From Bacteroides ihuae (GTDB lineage: Bacteria > Bacteroidota > Bacteroidia > Bacteroidales > Bacteroidaceae): 64,000 bases of DNA. The DNA is taken from the NCBI RefSeq assembly GCF_900104585.1, contig NZ_FNVX01000006.1, positions 868,001 to 932,000 on the forward strand. The letters run 5' to 3'. A program made the translations under genes and the position numbers. Below, one piece after another: positions 7,945 through 17,156 of this stretch (position 1 is the stretch's first letter; every line of letters begins with the position of its first letter). The notes beneath the pieces were generated by a model. It had not been told where the DNA came from and did no database searches. It worked only from the letters and a program-made list of their open reading frames with translations.

Positions 7945-9408
7945 ATGAAAAAGAATTCTTTAGTTTTTATGCTATTCTTGGCCTTAGGCCTAGGTAGCTG
8001 TGACAACGACCTTGTCTCCGTGGGAGATAATAGTGACGAACAAGAAAGTAAAGCCACCACAAGGAGTGCAGGTGATGCCATTTATGACGTTTTAGGTTAT
8101 GGCTATGATGTAACGGGAGAATATTTGCATCCTTTGTCCGTTCGGAACCCCGTCTTGGACATCGAGAAATACAAAAAAGATCTTGGAAACCGTATAGTTA
8201 CCGGCACCGCATCATTTGGCTATGATAAAATGTATTCCGGCTACTCGTCTTTAGATTATCTTAAAGAGATCACGAATGAGACTAAAGTCGATGCAAACAT
8301 GAGCATTGAAGCAAAAAGTGGTGCAAAATTCTCCGGTACAATCAGTTCAAATAGCTATTTCAAATCAACATATTCTTATTCCTCTAAGTATTCATTTGCA
8401 AGCTTAGATGCCATCAGAAACATCAAGTACATACGCATAAACGATGAAATCAGCCGTATTTCACAATATTTATCCGATGAATTCATAGAAGATTTGAATC
8501 GACTTTCCGCAGATAGATTAGTCGAAAGATATGGTACCCATGTCTTGACCGATATTACTATCGGAGGACGTTATAAGGTAATGTTCAGATCCGTTATCAC
8601 AAATACCACAGATAGTTCAATCAAAAAAAGAACCGTAAAGGCAGGATTCACGGCTGCATTGAAGAAAATAGGATTTGGTGCTAACTTGGAACACGCAACC
8701 CAGACAGAGGAAACCTTAATTAAGAATAATCAAAATAAAGAGCTTTATGTCTTGTTTTATGGTGGTAATGGCACAAATATGAAATACGACTTAGAAAAAG
8801 GTATGCCCACAACTGTTGATATAAAAGGTTGGGAAGACGCAATAAAACTACAAAATGCCAACCTGACTAACATCAAATGGGAAGAGACTTATCCTATTTA
8901 TGATTTTATTACAGATCCAGCTAAAAAAGCAGAAGTAAAAGCTGCAGTGGAGAGACACATAGAAGCATCTCAGATTAATGTTCTTGATTTAATACCTTTA
9001 TATACATATTATCATGACGAAGGAGGCGACCATGACGGCACGACAGATCCATCTGTTGTGGAAAACTACGTAGGCTGGAAACTTTTATGCATAGAAGGGT
9101 ATATTCTAAAAAACAAGATAAAAGGAACAGTGCCCTTATATGAATATTATAACGCTGGTGCTGGAGATCATTATACCACCATAATCTCTGATATTGATCG
9201 ATTCTATCCTCCATATGTGAAACAGCCTATAGCTATAACTGGCTATGTGTATAAGGATTCAAATTTTGGAACAGTTCCCTTATACGAATATTATAACGCT
9301 GATGGTGAAGATCATTATACATCCACAATACCTGATATTCCTGAAAAGTTCGTAGGATGGAAAAGGTTGACTCCTAATATTGGTGGATATATATATCCGA
9401 AAGATTAA
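7945..9408 (+). CDS. MACPF-domain lipoprotein, candidate Bacteroidales secreted antimicrobial protein
   Basis: 487 residues. The lipoprotein signal ends at LGSC (Cys 19), followed by an acidic, Ser-rich linker. The MACPF (membrane attack complex/perforin) core spans about residues 45-340, with the family signature YGTH at 196-199 followed by GGRY. The C-terminus (about 349-487) holds three repeats of about 47 residues built on PLYxYYxxxxxDH, resembling the sugar-binding-like DUF5648 repeat; repeats 2 and 3 are nearly identical in DNA. MACPF lipoproteins of Bacteroides (BSAPs) are released and kill related strains by pore formation after recognising an outer-membrane protein or LPS. The gene has its own promoter, ends at a hairpin, and directly abuts the glycan locus. 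Target and killing activity are inferred. Confidence 0.85.
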   Translation: MKKNSLVFMLFLALGLGSCDNDLVSVGDNSDEQESKATTRSAGDAIYDVLGYGYDVTGEYLHPLSVRNPVLDIEKYKKDLGNRIVTGTASFGYDKMYSGYSSLDYLKEITNETKVDANMSIEAKSGAKFSGTISSNSYFKSTYSYSSKYSFASLDAIRNIKYIRINDEISRISQYLSDEFIEDLNRLSADRLVERYGTHVLTDITIGGRYKVMFRSVITNTTDSSIKKRTVKAGFTAALKKIGFGANLEHATQTEETLIKNNQNKELYVLFYGGNGTNMKYDLEKGMPTTVDIKGWEDAIKLQNANLTNIKWEETYPIYDFITDPAKKAEVKAAVERHIEASQINVLDLIPLYTYYHDEGGDHDGTTDPSVVENYVGWKLLCIEGYILKNKIKGTVPLYEYYNAGAGDHYTTIISDIDRFYPPYVKQPIAITGYVYKDSNFGTVPLYEYYNADGEDHYTSTIPDIPEKFVGWKRLTPNIGGYIYPKD

Positions 9409-9428
9409 ATCGGTATAGATAAAAAAAC

Positions 9429-9472
9429 AAGAATAGAGAAGAGGCACACCTACAGCCGCTTGCTCTATTCTT
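9429..9472 (+). terminator. Hairpin after the MACPF gene
   Basis: AAGAATAGAG (9429-9438) and CTCTATTCTT (9463-9472) form a perfect 10-bp stem around a 24-base loop, 20 bases after the MACPF stop. The T run is short, so termination may be partial. It also lies between this gene and the convergent end of the glycan locus. Confidence 0.6.
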
Positions 9473-9555
9473 AATAAATCGCTTTATATTTTGGAATTCC
9501 ACAATATTGGAAATAAATTATTTTCATAGCACTTCAAAAAAAACAACCAGAAGAG

Positions 9556-10737
9556 TTAAGCTTTCAATATTGTATTTAAAATATAGTTAGCGACTACTAT
9601 TGGACTCCATTTCCTTTCGAACGAATCAATAATTGACTTCTTATTGATAGTTGGCAGTTTCTTCAGATCCTCTTCAAATGCACTCCAATCTATATCATTG
9701 TTCAATTTATAACCCATCTCAACCGTTTCTATAACTTCTTCTTCAAAAGGCAAATACCATCTAACAAAAAGTTTATCAGTCAAAATCGCTGTTCCTACGA
9801 TAAAACTTTCAATAAATCTATTTGGAATACTCATTCTATAACCTGAAATATTTAGGTTGTATTGAAAATGTGAGATATGCTCACAAAACTTATCTAGAGG
9901 AACAACGATGTCATCGTTTTTTATTACCTCCTTTGAATCTGCGAAATTTTCACTAATTACACGCGCGTCATTTTCTTCACTTACACGATTTAATATTTGA
10001 CTGGCCTTAGACCTCTTTTCATTTGGGTGTTCAATCTTACCTACGAAATATCCCATTATGTCAGATTCACTATTAGCGTCTATCTTATTAGCGCATTCTG
10101 AAGGTTCGGGGCCTAATGCATTTCCAAAATAGCTCATTACCTTTTTTGAAGGCTCACTACATCGAGATTCTATATAATTGTCATATCCATGCCTTAATGC
10201 CTTATAGCTGTTTTTCATTTCGGCTAATTGTCTACAGCCCACCATCAAAGGGCTTACTTTGGATAAATTATCAAACAGATTAGTGCATCTTTTTTGCTTA
10301 ACAAAACTGTTTTCATTAACGTCACATGAATATGAATAATCCGAATAAGGTATTGAAACATCAGATGTCAATGAAAACCCATTTGCATCAAAAATCTTGG
10401 GACATTGCATTTTAAAGTAAACACTCACTTGATCTAAAGCTTCCGAATCGAACAGAAATGGTGCGTCGGCATTATCAATACAAAAATACTTTTTAACCCC
10501 ATTATCCTTTATGTATCCATAAAGATTCATGTCAACTTTATATTTAAAAAGTTTACGTAAGCCGGATATGACTTTTTTGTTGTTTATTTTTGTAGATACG
10601 TTTGTTATCCAATCGGTCTTAAATTTCAATTTAATTTTGCCGGCTCTTTCCAATTCATAGAATCCAAGCAAAAACCATTGAAAATATGTCCAGTTAGTAA
10701 ATTTAGTTATTACTACCGTAGGCCTATTTTGCATCAT
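9556..10737 (-). CDS. Putative glycosyltransferase, exostosin-like C-terminus
   Basis: 393 residues, last gene of the minus-strand glycan locus. The C-terminal part contains NISGYRMSIPNRFIES followed by a hydrophobic strand and TDKLFVRWY. This is reminiscent of the nucleotide-sugar-binding end of exostosin/GT47-like transferases, in which a protein 'sees' a nobleman-type SxPxR motif. The N-terminal half is divergent and Lys/Asn-rich. Its start overlaps the stop of the preceding gene by 4 bp (ATGA). A role in transferring a sugar in the surface glycan is inferred from context and the weak C-terminal resemblance. Confidence 0.5.
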   Translation of the reverse strand: MMQNRPTVVITKFTNWTYFQWFLLGFYELERAGKIKLKFKTDWITNVSTKINNKKVISGLRKLFKYKVDMNLYGYIKDNGVKKYFCIDNADAPFLFDSEALDQVSVYFKMQCPKIFDANGFSLTSDVSIPYSDYSYSCDVNENSFVKQKRCTNLFDNLSKVSPLMVGCRQLAEMKNSYKALRHGYDNYIESRCSEPSKKVMSYFGNALGPEPSECANKIDANSESDIMGYFVGKIEHPNEKRSKASQILNRVSEENDARVISENFADSKEVIKNDDIVVPLDKFCEHISHFQYNLNISGYRMSIPNRFIESFIVGTAILTDKLFVRWYLPFEEEVIETVEMGYKLNNDIDWSAFEEDLKKLPTINKKSIIDSFERKWSPIVVANYILNTILKA

Positions 10738-11414
10738 AATTGCACTAATCTTTCAAAATCAATATAACTTGTTACTTGGAAAGGACGGAATATCAGCTTA
10801 TCAAGCAGCATTGCATAAACAATGTGCGACAAATATAAGCCCTTGCCTACTGAAAGCCTCTCGAAATATTTTAAAAAAACAGAAGCATCCTCAAAACAAT
10901 ATCCACCGGCATTGAAGTAATGGCTAATAATCTTCTTCTCAATGATGTTTGTTACATAGAACATGTCATCAACGGCCACATAACTTTTGTTCTGCGGGTT
11001 GACCAACTCTAGTTTCTCCAAGGGATATATTGCCACACCATTCTGAGACAAAATCTCTCCTGCGAAATAACAATCTGCGTCCTTCACAAATATTGATCCC
11101 GAGATATTCATCAGTATTACAGTCTGATAAATAGTCTCCGGCTGTGAGCGCGTAGGCTTATCAAGCACTACGACACGAGCCTTATCCAATCCCAAACGAC
11201 GAAACTGAAGATTCAGTAGTTCACATAGGCAATAACGCTCGTCATGACTACGAAGTATCGTGAAATAAATGGCATCAAACTGCGTCAAATCCAATCCCAT
11301 AATTGCTTTGACACAAAGCAAAACACCTTCTTTGTTAAGTGCGAACATAGGTGGCAGCTGTGAAGCATATTCCTGCTTTTCGGCTGCTATGGGTACTATC
11401 AAGCTAAAACTCAT
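10734..11414 (-). CDS. GT-A-fold protein, nucleotidyltransferase/glycosyltransferase-like
   Basis: 226 residues. It starts with an alternating hydrophobic strand (SFSLIVPIAA) and has a central DADCYF that resembles the DxD metal-binding motif of GT-A enzymes, with a VVLDKPT-like strand ahead of it. This layout fits small nucleotidyltransferase-like or glycosyltransferase-like proteins seen in capsule and LPS loci together with a sugar-phosphate nucleotidyltransferase and a phosphotransferase. It overlaps its neighbours by 4 bp (downstream) and 11 bp (upstream), so it is part of a tightly coupled cassette 10734-13575. The exact reaction is not known to me. Confidence 0.55.
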   Translation of the reverse strand: MSFSLIVPIAAEKQEYASQLPPMFALNKEGVLLCVKAIMGLDLTQFDAIYFTILRSHDERYCLCELLNLQFRRLGLDKARVVVLDKPTRSQPETIYQTVILMNISGSIFVKDADCYFAGEILSQNGVAIYPLEKLELVNPQNKSYVAVDDMFYVTNIIEKKIISHYFNAGGYCFEDASVFLKYFERLSVGKGLYLSHIVYAMLLDKLIFRPFQVTSYIDFERLVQL

Positions 11415-12270
11415 TGAGAATAGATTTAATTACGTTTTTCAAATAACTTATGATTTTCTCCTCATGGGCATATTGCAATATGCGCCAGAAGTTCATTAAC
11501 TGGAATATCTTGTAATACTCACGATACCAATCATACCGAGAAAAATACCGGTCAATCTCATTGTCAATCTTTCTTGATATGACATGAAGACGTATTTTAT
11601 CAAACTCATGAATATACATCAATTGTGACCAGAGATAAGCGGAATCCTGACGAATCTTTACAATGTCAAGTAATGGCGACTCTACAAATGAATCTAGAAA
11701 GTCAATCAGATAGTAGTTATTACCATTAAAAAGAATGTTGGAAAAAGTAAGATCACCGTGGCAGATACCCAAAGGGATATATATAATTGTATTGATAGTA
11801 TTAAAGATGGTCTTCGTCCTCTCAAGAAGGCTCTTAATATCCTCATCGTCTCTCAACAAAGCGTTTGCCAACACTTTATCACACACATCATCAAACTTAT
11901 CTGCGACAATCTCACTATTCAATTCACCAATTGGAGACTCCTTCAACTCCTTTTCAAGGAAGAGCAAGAGAGCCTTGACAAGATAGGATATTTGCTCAAA
12001 CCCTGCCAATTCAAAGTATTCAATAAAGTTCTTGGAGTAGACGTATTCCATTTTTACATTCACCATCTCTGATGTATGTGAAACATCGAATATATGCGGT
12101 ACACGGATGTGCTGATACTCAAACTTGGCCGCTTGTTGTTGCTTTTCCGCTTGCATCAAAAGGCGAACAAGATATTTTGGGTCACGCGAGCTTTTATAGA
12201 CAAAAAGTTCGTTCGCCTCACGAACGATATTTATCTGACAGCCAGAATGGCCCTTAACTTCAATTTCCAT
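11404..12270 (-). CDS. Choline kinase/aminoglycoside phosphotransferase-fold kinase
   Basis: 288 residues from the Met at 12270. The kinase core shows the Brenner-type motif CHGDLTFSNIL and, about 15 residues later, the metal-binding YLIDF, as in choline/ethanolamine kinases (LicA) and aminoglycoside phosphotransferases. Such enzymes phosphorylate a small hydroxylated molecule with ATP. The frame is open for 35 codons further upstream, but that part lies inside the HAD gene and reads as an antisense-like extension, so I use the internal ATG, which gives a compact 11-bp overlap. With the adjacent nucleotidyltransferase it resembles a licA-licC type activation pair; the substrate is unknown. 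Confidence 0.72.
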   Translation of the reverse strand: MEIEVKGHSGCQINIVREANELFVYKSSRDPKYLVRLLMQAEKQQQAAKFEYQHIRVPHIFDVSHTSEMVNVKMEYVYSKNFIEYFELAGFEQISYLVKALLLFLEKELKESPIGELNSEIVADKFDDVCDKVLANALLRDDEDIKSLLERTKTIFNTINTIIYIPLGICHGDLTFSNILFNGNNYYLIDFLDSFVESPLLDIVKIRQDSAYLWSQLMYIHEFDKIRLHVISRKIDNEIDRYFSRYDWYREYYKIFQLMNFWRILQYAHEEKIISYLKNVIKSILNEF

Positions 12271-12841
12271 AAAAATGACTATTAATTGCCACATAGTTAA
12301 CTCCGGCACGCTGTGCAGCCTCAATACCAACAAACGAGTCCTCGAAAACAAGTGCGTTTTGAGGTTCGCATTCAAAATGTTTCAGTACATTCAAGTAAAT
12401 CTCCGGCGATGGTTTTCCTTCATTTACATCTTCGCCGCCTAATATCAAGTCGAATGATTCTAATAGATGCAGGTATTCCAACGCATTCGTCAAGTTCTTG
12501 CGACGTGCGGTGGATGCGATAGCGGTCTTTCCACCACTACACTTAAATGATTTAATAAACCCATAAAGAGGTTCATTGAGTTGTAACTCGCTAAAAAATT
12601 CATGATAAAACCGCGCTTTCTTCTCTCGAATTGAGTCGACGATAGTTTTATTTTTAATCTCCATTACCTCCATGAATCGCTCAAAACGGTATCCAAAGCA
12701 CTTGTAATAAGCTTCTTCCGTAAGGGATAATCCACACTCGTTGAAAGCTTTCTGATAAGCTAGGTAGTTGGCTCGAAAAGTTTTCACCAACGTACCATCA
12801 AAATCAGTTATAAGTAGTTTGATATTCTGTCCTCGCATCAT
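12260..12841 (-). CDS. HAD-superfamily hydrolase
   Basis: 193 residues. Motif I DFDGTLVKT near residues 13-21 carries the nucleophile Asp and the acid/base Asp; motif II is in AIASTARR; a Lys in GKPSPEIY and the acidic VFEDSFVGIEAA complete the active site. The cap insertion after motif I places it with phosphoglycolate-phosphatase/beta-phosphoglucomutase-like HADs. It starts 2 bases after the nucleotidyltransferase gene and overlaps the kinase gene downstream, so it probably removes or moves a phosphate on the precursor activated by these neighbours. Confidence 0.82.
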   Translation of the reverse strand: MMRGQNIKLLITDFDGTLVKTFRANYLAYQKAFNECGLSLTEEAYYKCFGYRFERFMEVMEIKNKTIVDSIREKKARFYHEFFSELQLNEPLYGFIKSFKCSGGKTAIASTARRKNLTNALEYLHLLESFDLILGGEDVNEGKPSPEIYLNVLKHFECEPQNALVFEDSFVGIEAAQRAGVNYVAINSHFYGN

Positions 12842-12843
12842 GA

Positions 12844-13575
12844 TTATAAGTATATTTTCAATTCCTCGGGAGTGCCATAAGAATAATATTCCTCTATCTG
12901 TGCCATGCGCACTGTCTCATGATTCTCTAACAGATAGTTATAAAGCAAAGACACATAAAACTCAGGCTTCGTAAATGCCGGATCATTAAGCAAACGATGA
13001 GCTGCCTTAAGGAAACCTTTGGCTGTCGAGAAAAAGTAAGCGCCACAAAGCGCATGATTGGAAATCACCTCTTTCTCTGCAGTACGAATTACCACGTTGT
13101 TATCATCCACCTCAGCGTAACTATACTTTGGCAAATTTGATGTAAAAGAGACAAGTAAACCTCCATTAACCTGTTCAACAGGTTTAGAAAGTATTTCTCT
13201 AACCTGTTTGGTGAATTCCTTGCTGCGGAACTCCAAATCACAGTCCATGACGATGATTGAGTCGTCAGAGCAGATAACTGATTCTGCCATCAAACAAGTT
13301 TCAACAGCTCCACGAGTTGTTTTTAGAACAGAAAAAATATTTGCATCAGACAATACTTCCTTAATCTGTTTGTCTATGGCATACTTGTCGATATGTTCTT
13401 GGCGAACAATGAATGAATACTTCATTGATATCCCCTCTGCCGCTACGCTACTGATAGCATGCTTGAAGAGTGGTACACCATTTAAATCTATCAACGGTTT
13501 TGGAATTATCCAGCCTTCTTTCAAAAAGCGAGAACCCTCTCCTGCCATAGGCATTATTATGTGTAAATGTCTCAT
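12844..13575 (-). CDS. Sugar-phosphate/small-molecule nucleotidyltransferase
   Basis: 243 residues of the NTP_transferase family. The N-terminus has the signature loop PMAGEGSRF and a downstream Lys in IPKPLIDLNG that contacts the nucleotide phosphates, and the metal-binding strand VMDCDLEF is present. It makes an NDP-activated precursor from NTP and a phosphorylated compound. First gene of a four-gene overlapping cassette with a HAD phosphatase, a kinase and a GT-A-like protein. A -7 promoter element is found at 13649-13656, so the cassette may be transcribed separately from the rest of the locus. Confidence 0.82.
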   Translation of the reverse strand: MRHLHIIMPMAGEGSRFLKEGWIIPKPLIDLNGVPLFKHAISSVAAEGISMKYSFIVRQEHIDKYAIDKQIKEVLSDANIFSVLKTTRGAVETCLMAESVICSDDSIIVMDCDLEFRSKEFTKQVREILSKPVEQVNGGLLVSFTSNLPKYSYAEVDDNNVVIRTAEKEVISNHALCGAYFFSTAKGFLKAAHRLLNDPAFTKPEFYVSLLYNYLLENHETVRMAQIEEYYSYGTPEELKIYL

Positions 13576-13891
13576 CTATATTCAATTTATGAATAATAAC
13601 GAATTTGATCAATATCTTGAGATAAAAAAATGCTGATTAAATCAGCGGCAAAGATAAACAAATGACCTGAAAACTTTATGCTTGAAGTGCTACTTTTATA
13701 TTTGAAAAGGCTCGATATCCTCCAACTGAATCGCTACATGAGCAATAATTATGTGATTGCTCAAAAAGGTCTTTTTTCTAGAGAGTTTATCCCTTAATGC
13801 CTTGACTGTTTACCAGATGTTTCTTTACCGTTCCTCTTAGTATTCATTTAGAACAGCATACTTTTAAAACAGCATCCGCTATTAATGATAT
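13576..13891. other. Gap inside the glycan locus
   Basis: 316 bases between two minus-strand genes. It carries a minus-strand -7 element (13649-13656) and the palindrome GCTGATTAAATCAGC (13632-13646) immediately downstream of it. A 39-codon plus-strand frame from ATG 13678 to 13797 is seen but matches nothing I know. The gap marks a probable break between sub-operons or a join between separately acquired blocks. Confidence 0.5.
13632..13656 (-). promoter_or_regulatory. Promoter element plus palindrome before the nucleotidyltransferase cassette
   Basis: Minus-strand TATCTTTG (13649-13656) is a perfect Bacteroides -7 box. The predicted start of transcription would fall within or next to the 15-bp palindrome GCTGATT-A-AATCAGC (13632-13646), a position suited to an operator or a 5' hairpin. 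Confidence 0.5.
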
Positions 13892-15004
13892 CTAAATTAA
13901 ATCGTATATTTGTCGCATAACCTCTTCTACTCGGAAAGATTCAGCGCGATTTAAAGACAGATTCTGGTATTTCGACATTAAATCAGTATCATCAATCAAA
14001 GCCTTAATCCCATCAAAAATAGATTGATCATCTTGCTCGGTCAACACCCCAAATTGTCCACCATCCAATAATTCAATTGCTCCGGCAGTTTTGGTCGCCA
14101 CAATAGGAATGCCTAAAGCAAAAGCTTCACAAATAACCAAAGAAAAGCCTTCAGCCAAAGATGTGCTAACAAGTATATCAGATGCTTTTAAGTATGGATA
14201 TGGTGGCCTCTTAAAACCTAAAAAAAGAAAATCTTCCTGCAAACCAAGTTTATTTCTAAGCTCAACGAGCTCTTTCTCTTTACTTCCCGTACCTATGATT
14301 TGGAATAATAATGAATATCCATCATCCTTAAATTTCTTTGCTACTCTAATAAGGCGATCAAAACCTTTCACTTCAGATAAGCTACCGATAGCTGTGATTG
14401 TCATGCTATTATGAGGGAGTACCAATTCTCCCGCTAATTGCCTAATTTCATCAACATCAATTACATTATAGACACACCGTTGGGGGGTATCAATCTGATA
14501 TAAATTGGCAAAATTTTCCATTGCATTGCGAGAAACAAAAACAATTTCATCCATGTTTTTATAGCAATTCAGCTCTTGTTCTCTATTATTAAAAGCAGAT
14601 GGGATAGTCCAATGAAAGTTAAATAAGTCGCAATGTATCCACGATATGTTCTTATCAGCTCTCGTTCTTATAAAATTGTGAAAAAGTAACGAACGCCCTT
14701 CAAGAAAAGAAATAATAACGTCATAATGCCGCTTTGTTTTCTTTCTAATCTGAAATGCCAAAAACCAAGAAATGTTATGTTTCTTATAGTACCTATTTGA
14801 TTTCCGATAATAGGAGTTTTCCTTTTTATACAAGTATACTATTTTAACGCCTTTTGGAATCTCACCAAAATAAATACCTGAATTAAAAACAATGCACAAA
14901 GTAAGCTTATAACGGGTGTAATCAAACTGTTTAAGCAATTGAATTAGCGATTTTTCGGCTCCTCCGCCTTCCAATGTCTCTATTATAAACAAAACATCCT
15001 TCAT
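13892..15004 (-). CDS. Glycosyltransferase family 4
   Basis: 370 residues with GT-B layout. The N-terminal acceptor domain starts VLFIIETLEGGGAEKSL, the GGxEK loop typical of GT4. The C-terminal donor domain has ITAIGSLSEVKGFDRLI, then LFLGFKRPPYPYLKASDI and the catalytic EX7E region in STSLAEGFSLVICEA. A retaining transferase using a nucleotide sugar at the cytoplasmic face. Its upstream neighbour is a GT2 gene 42 bases away, and a 316-base gap follows. Acceptor and donor sugars cannot be told from sequence. Confidence 0.88.
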   Translation of the reverse strand: MKDVLFIIETLEGGGAEKSLIQLLKQFDYTRYKLTLCIVFNSGIYFGEIPKGVKIVYLYKKENSYYRKSNRYYKKHNISWFLAFQIRKKTKRHYDVIISFLEGRSLLFHNFIRTRADKNISWIHCDLFNFHWTIPSAFNNREQELNCYKNMDEIVFVSRNAMENFANLYQIDTPQRCVYNVIDVDEIRQLAGELVLPHNSMTITAIGSLSEVKGFDRLIRVAKKFKDDGYSLLFQIIGTGSKEKELVELRNKLGLQEDFLFLGFKRPPYPYLKASDILVSTSLAEGFSLVICEAFALGIPIVATKTAGAIELLDGGQFGVLTEQDDQSIFDGIKALIDDTDLMSKYQNLSLNRAESFRVEEVMRQIYDLI

Positions 15005-15045
15005 TCTTAAAGATAAATAATTAATATTTAGAATATTTCATATAT

Positions 15046-16032
15046 TCACCATTTTCCCCTTTTTAAATAAAAACGTACAAAGTAATATAGAGGCCAAAAA
15101 TAAACGATTTTCCTTAAACGCTTATAATATTTGGAATCTAATTCAGCTTTATCAATCGACAACAAGCTTTTAAACTTTATCCTCATATCTTTAATAGGTT
15201 CACTGAAATGTTTTGGCCGAATCATTTCCATCACTTCTTTAAAATGATAATAACAGTTCTGAACCAACTTTGTATTTATCTCAAAACACTCCCCCTCAAA
15301 CAATGATTGTTTTTTCACAAACTCAAGACGGCTAAAGTTAGCAAGAAAGAAATGATAATGTTTCACAGCATCAAAGCTGTGGCAAATACTCCCTTCGCGT
15401 TGAATATAATGGTAAAAAGATTTATCAACCCAGACTATTCTATCACACATAACCATCCAGTTATGAACAGTACTATGGTCCTCAAAGAAAAAGCCTTCGG
15501 GAAAACGTAGATTAGAGAATAGTTGTTTATCATATAACTTAGTACAAGAAGAACTGCTAATTTTTTCAAGCATCATATCTCTTAATACTTCTCGTGCTGT
15601 CCGTACATAAATTTCGCCAGAATCAGAAAGAGATGGCAAATCAGAGCAACTATCATCAAGCTCATAGCTTAAGTTACAATAAGCCATCCGTGCCTGATTT
15701 TGTACTAAGGCACTCAACAAAACAGAGTACATTTCAGAATCAACATAATCATCACTATCGACGAAACCAACATAAGGAGCCGAAGCAATCTCTAAGCCAG
15801 CATTTCGAGCAACAGATAAACCCGAAACTAAAAGATGAAGAACTTTTATTCTAGAATCAAGTTTTGAATATTCATCACAGATTTCGGAGGAAGCATCACT
15901 AGAGAGATTATCTACCAATATTATTTCAATATCCTGTAAAGATTGGTTACGTATCGAATCCACACATTTTCTAAGATATTGTGCTGTATTATGTACTGGA
16001 ATAATAACACTTATCAAATAATCCTGTTTCAT
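15046..16032 (-). CDS. Glycosyltransferase family 2
   Basis: 328 residues from the Met of MKQDYLISVIIPV. The GT-A core shows ISVIIPVHNTAQYL, the VDNLSSD nucleotide-binding segment and the metal-binding DSDDYVDSEM. The C-terminal part FFFEDHSTVHNWM is typical of LPS/capsule GT2 enzymes, with a basic tail that may touch the membrane. The frame extends 20 codons upstream, but those overlap the preceding gene's 3' end; the chosen ATG lies 11 bases after that stop. Confidence 0.88.
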   Translation of the reverse strand: MKQDYLISVIIPVHNTAQYLRKCVDSIRNQSLQDIEIILVDNLSSDASSEICDEYSKLDSRIKVLHLLVSGLSVARNAGLEIASAPYVGFVDSDDYVDSEMYSVLLSALVQNQARMAYCNLSYELDDSCSDLPSLSDSGEIYVRTAREVLRDMMLEKISSSSCTKLYDKQLFSNLRFPEGFFFEDHSTVHNWMVMCDRIVWVDKSFYHYIQREGSICHSFDAVKHYHFFLANFSRLEFVKKQSLFEGECFEINTKLVQNCYYHFKEVMEMIRPKHFSEPIKDMRIKFKSLLSIDKAELDSKYYKRLRKIVYFWPLYYFVRFYLKRGKW

Positions 16033-16043
16033 AACTAATAATA

Positions 16044-17129
16044 TCAATTTTCTACCGCTTTCTTTGTTTCCTCTAAATACTGACTTCCCCATTTAGCATC
16101 GGGCTCCAGATGATTGCCTTCTGCCCATTCATTCCAAGCATTTATGAAAACAAAATTTTCTTGTTCACTGAAAGGTTTGAACTTTCTCATAACAGAAGAC
16201 AGCCAATTACCATATTTTTCAGGAGTACTATCACTTAATATAAACATTTTTTGTATTCTCCTTGATGTATTATCCCACATTGGAGTCACACACGGATATA
16301 ATCTATAATTAGGAGTAGGAAGTTTACTCGTATACTCTACATAGGCAGCATAATCAACCTTCCTTTTCTTACATCGGTTAAAAAAATGCCTATTTAAATT
16401 ATAAATAAATTTACAAATTGGACTCTTTGCTTTTATAAAGGTTTTCATGTATGGAGTAAAAGGTTGAAATTCAATTGCAGCATCAAAACCATCCTGAAGA
16501 TATTTTTCACCTGCAGAATTAAAGCTTTCTACTCGGCATAAATACAATTCGACCCCTTGCTTCATTGCTTCTTCTCTCCAGATATGAATAGTTCTACCCA
16601 TATCAGGCAATAAGTTGGAACGATAAACACAAAAGACCGGTTTGCCATCAACCTTTATATATCGGGGATCCAAAAACACATTATCTAATAAATATTGAAT
16701 ATGCTTCCGATCATCATCTTCATTATAAATTTGTTTTATTAAAACATCTTTTTGTTCTCCATCCCAAGCTCGAGTCCAATTTTCATTAGCCCAACATAGC
16801 ATAAATGGAAAATCAGGCTTACCCAAAGACAAGACCTCTTCTAAAGGACGCTGCATGAGTTGATGTCCGTTAAACCAATAATGATAATAACAAAATCCGT
16901 CTATCCCGTATTTCTTAGCCATCTCTGCCTGTTGCTCACGAACTTCAGGAACACGCAAATCATAGAACCCTAAATCTGCTGGCAAATGTGGTTGATAATG
17001 CCCCTTAAAAAGAGGCCTAGCTTTTGCCACATTTGTCCATTCTGTGAATCCTTTTCCCCACCATTCATCATTTTCAGGAAACGGATGATATTGTGGCAAA
17101 TAAAATGCTATCACTCTTTTCTTTTTCAT
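16044..17129 (-). CDS. WbsX-type glycosyltransferase (GH99-like domain)
   Basis: About 361 residues. The N-terminus VIAFYLPQYHPFPEND and then WWGKGFTEWTNVAKA are the signature of the Glyco_tran_WbsX family, whose fold resembles glycoside hydrolase 99 and which occurs in O-antigen and capsule loci. Further family blocks are CYYHYWF, ANENWTRAWDG and, near the end, INAWNEWAEGNHLEPD. It probably transfers or processes a sugar of the surface glycan. I start at the Met of MKKKRVIAF; an ATG seven codons upstream (17150) is also open. Confidence 0.85.
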   Translation of the reverse strand: MKKKRVIAFYLPQYHPFPENDEWWGKGFTEWTNVAKARPLFKGHYQPHLPADLGFYDLRVPEVREQQAEMAKKYGIDGFCYYHYWFNGHQLMQRPLEEVLSLGKPDFPFMLCWANENWTRAWDGEQKDVLIKQIYNEDDDRKHIQYLLDNVFLDPRYIKVDGKPVFCVYRSNLLPDMGRTIHIWREEAMKQGVELYLCRVESFNSAGEKYLQDGFDAAIEFQPFTPYMKTFIKAKSPICKFIYNLNRHFFNRCKKRKVDYAAYVEYTSKLPTPNYRLYPCVTPMWDNTSRRIQKMFILSDSTPEKYGNWLSSVMRKFKPFSEQENFVFINAWNEWAEGNHLEPDAKWGSQYLEETKKAVEN

Positions 17130-17156
17130 TTTTGCGAGAATTTCATTCAATTTATG

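Noticed and set aside
13678..13797. 39-codon ORF in the glycan-locus gap
   Set aside because: Starts with ATG, but is short, on the opposite strand and unlike any family I recognise.
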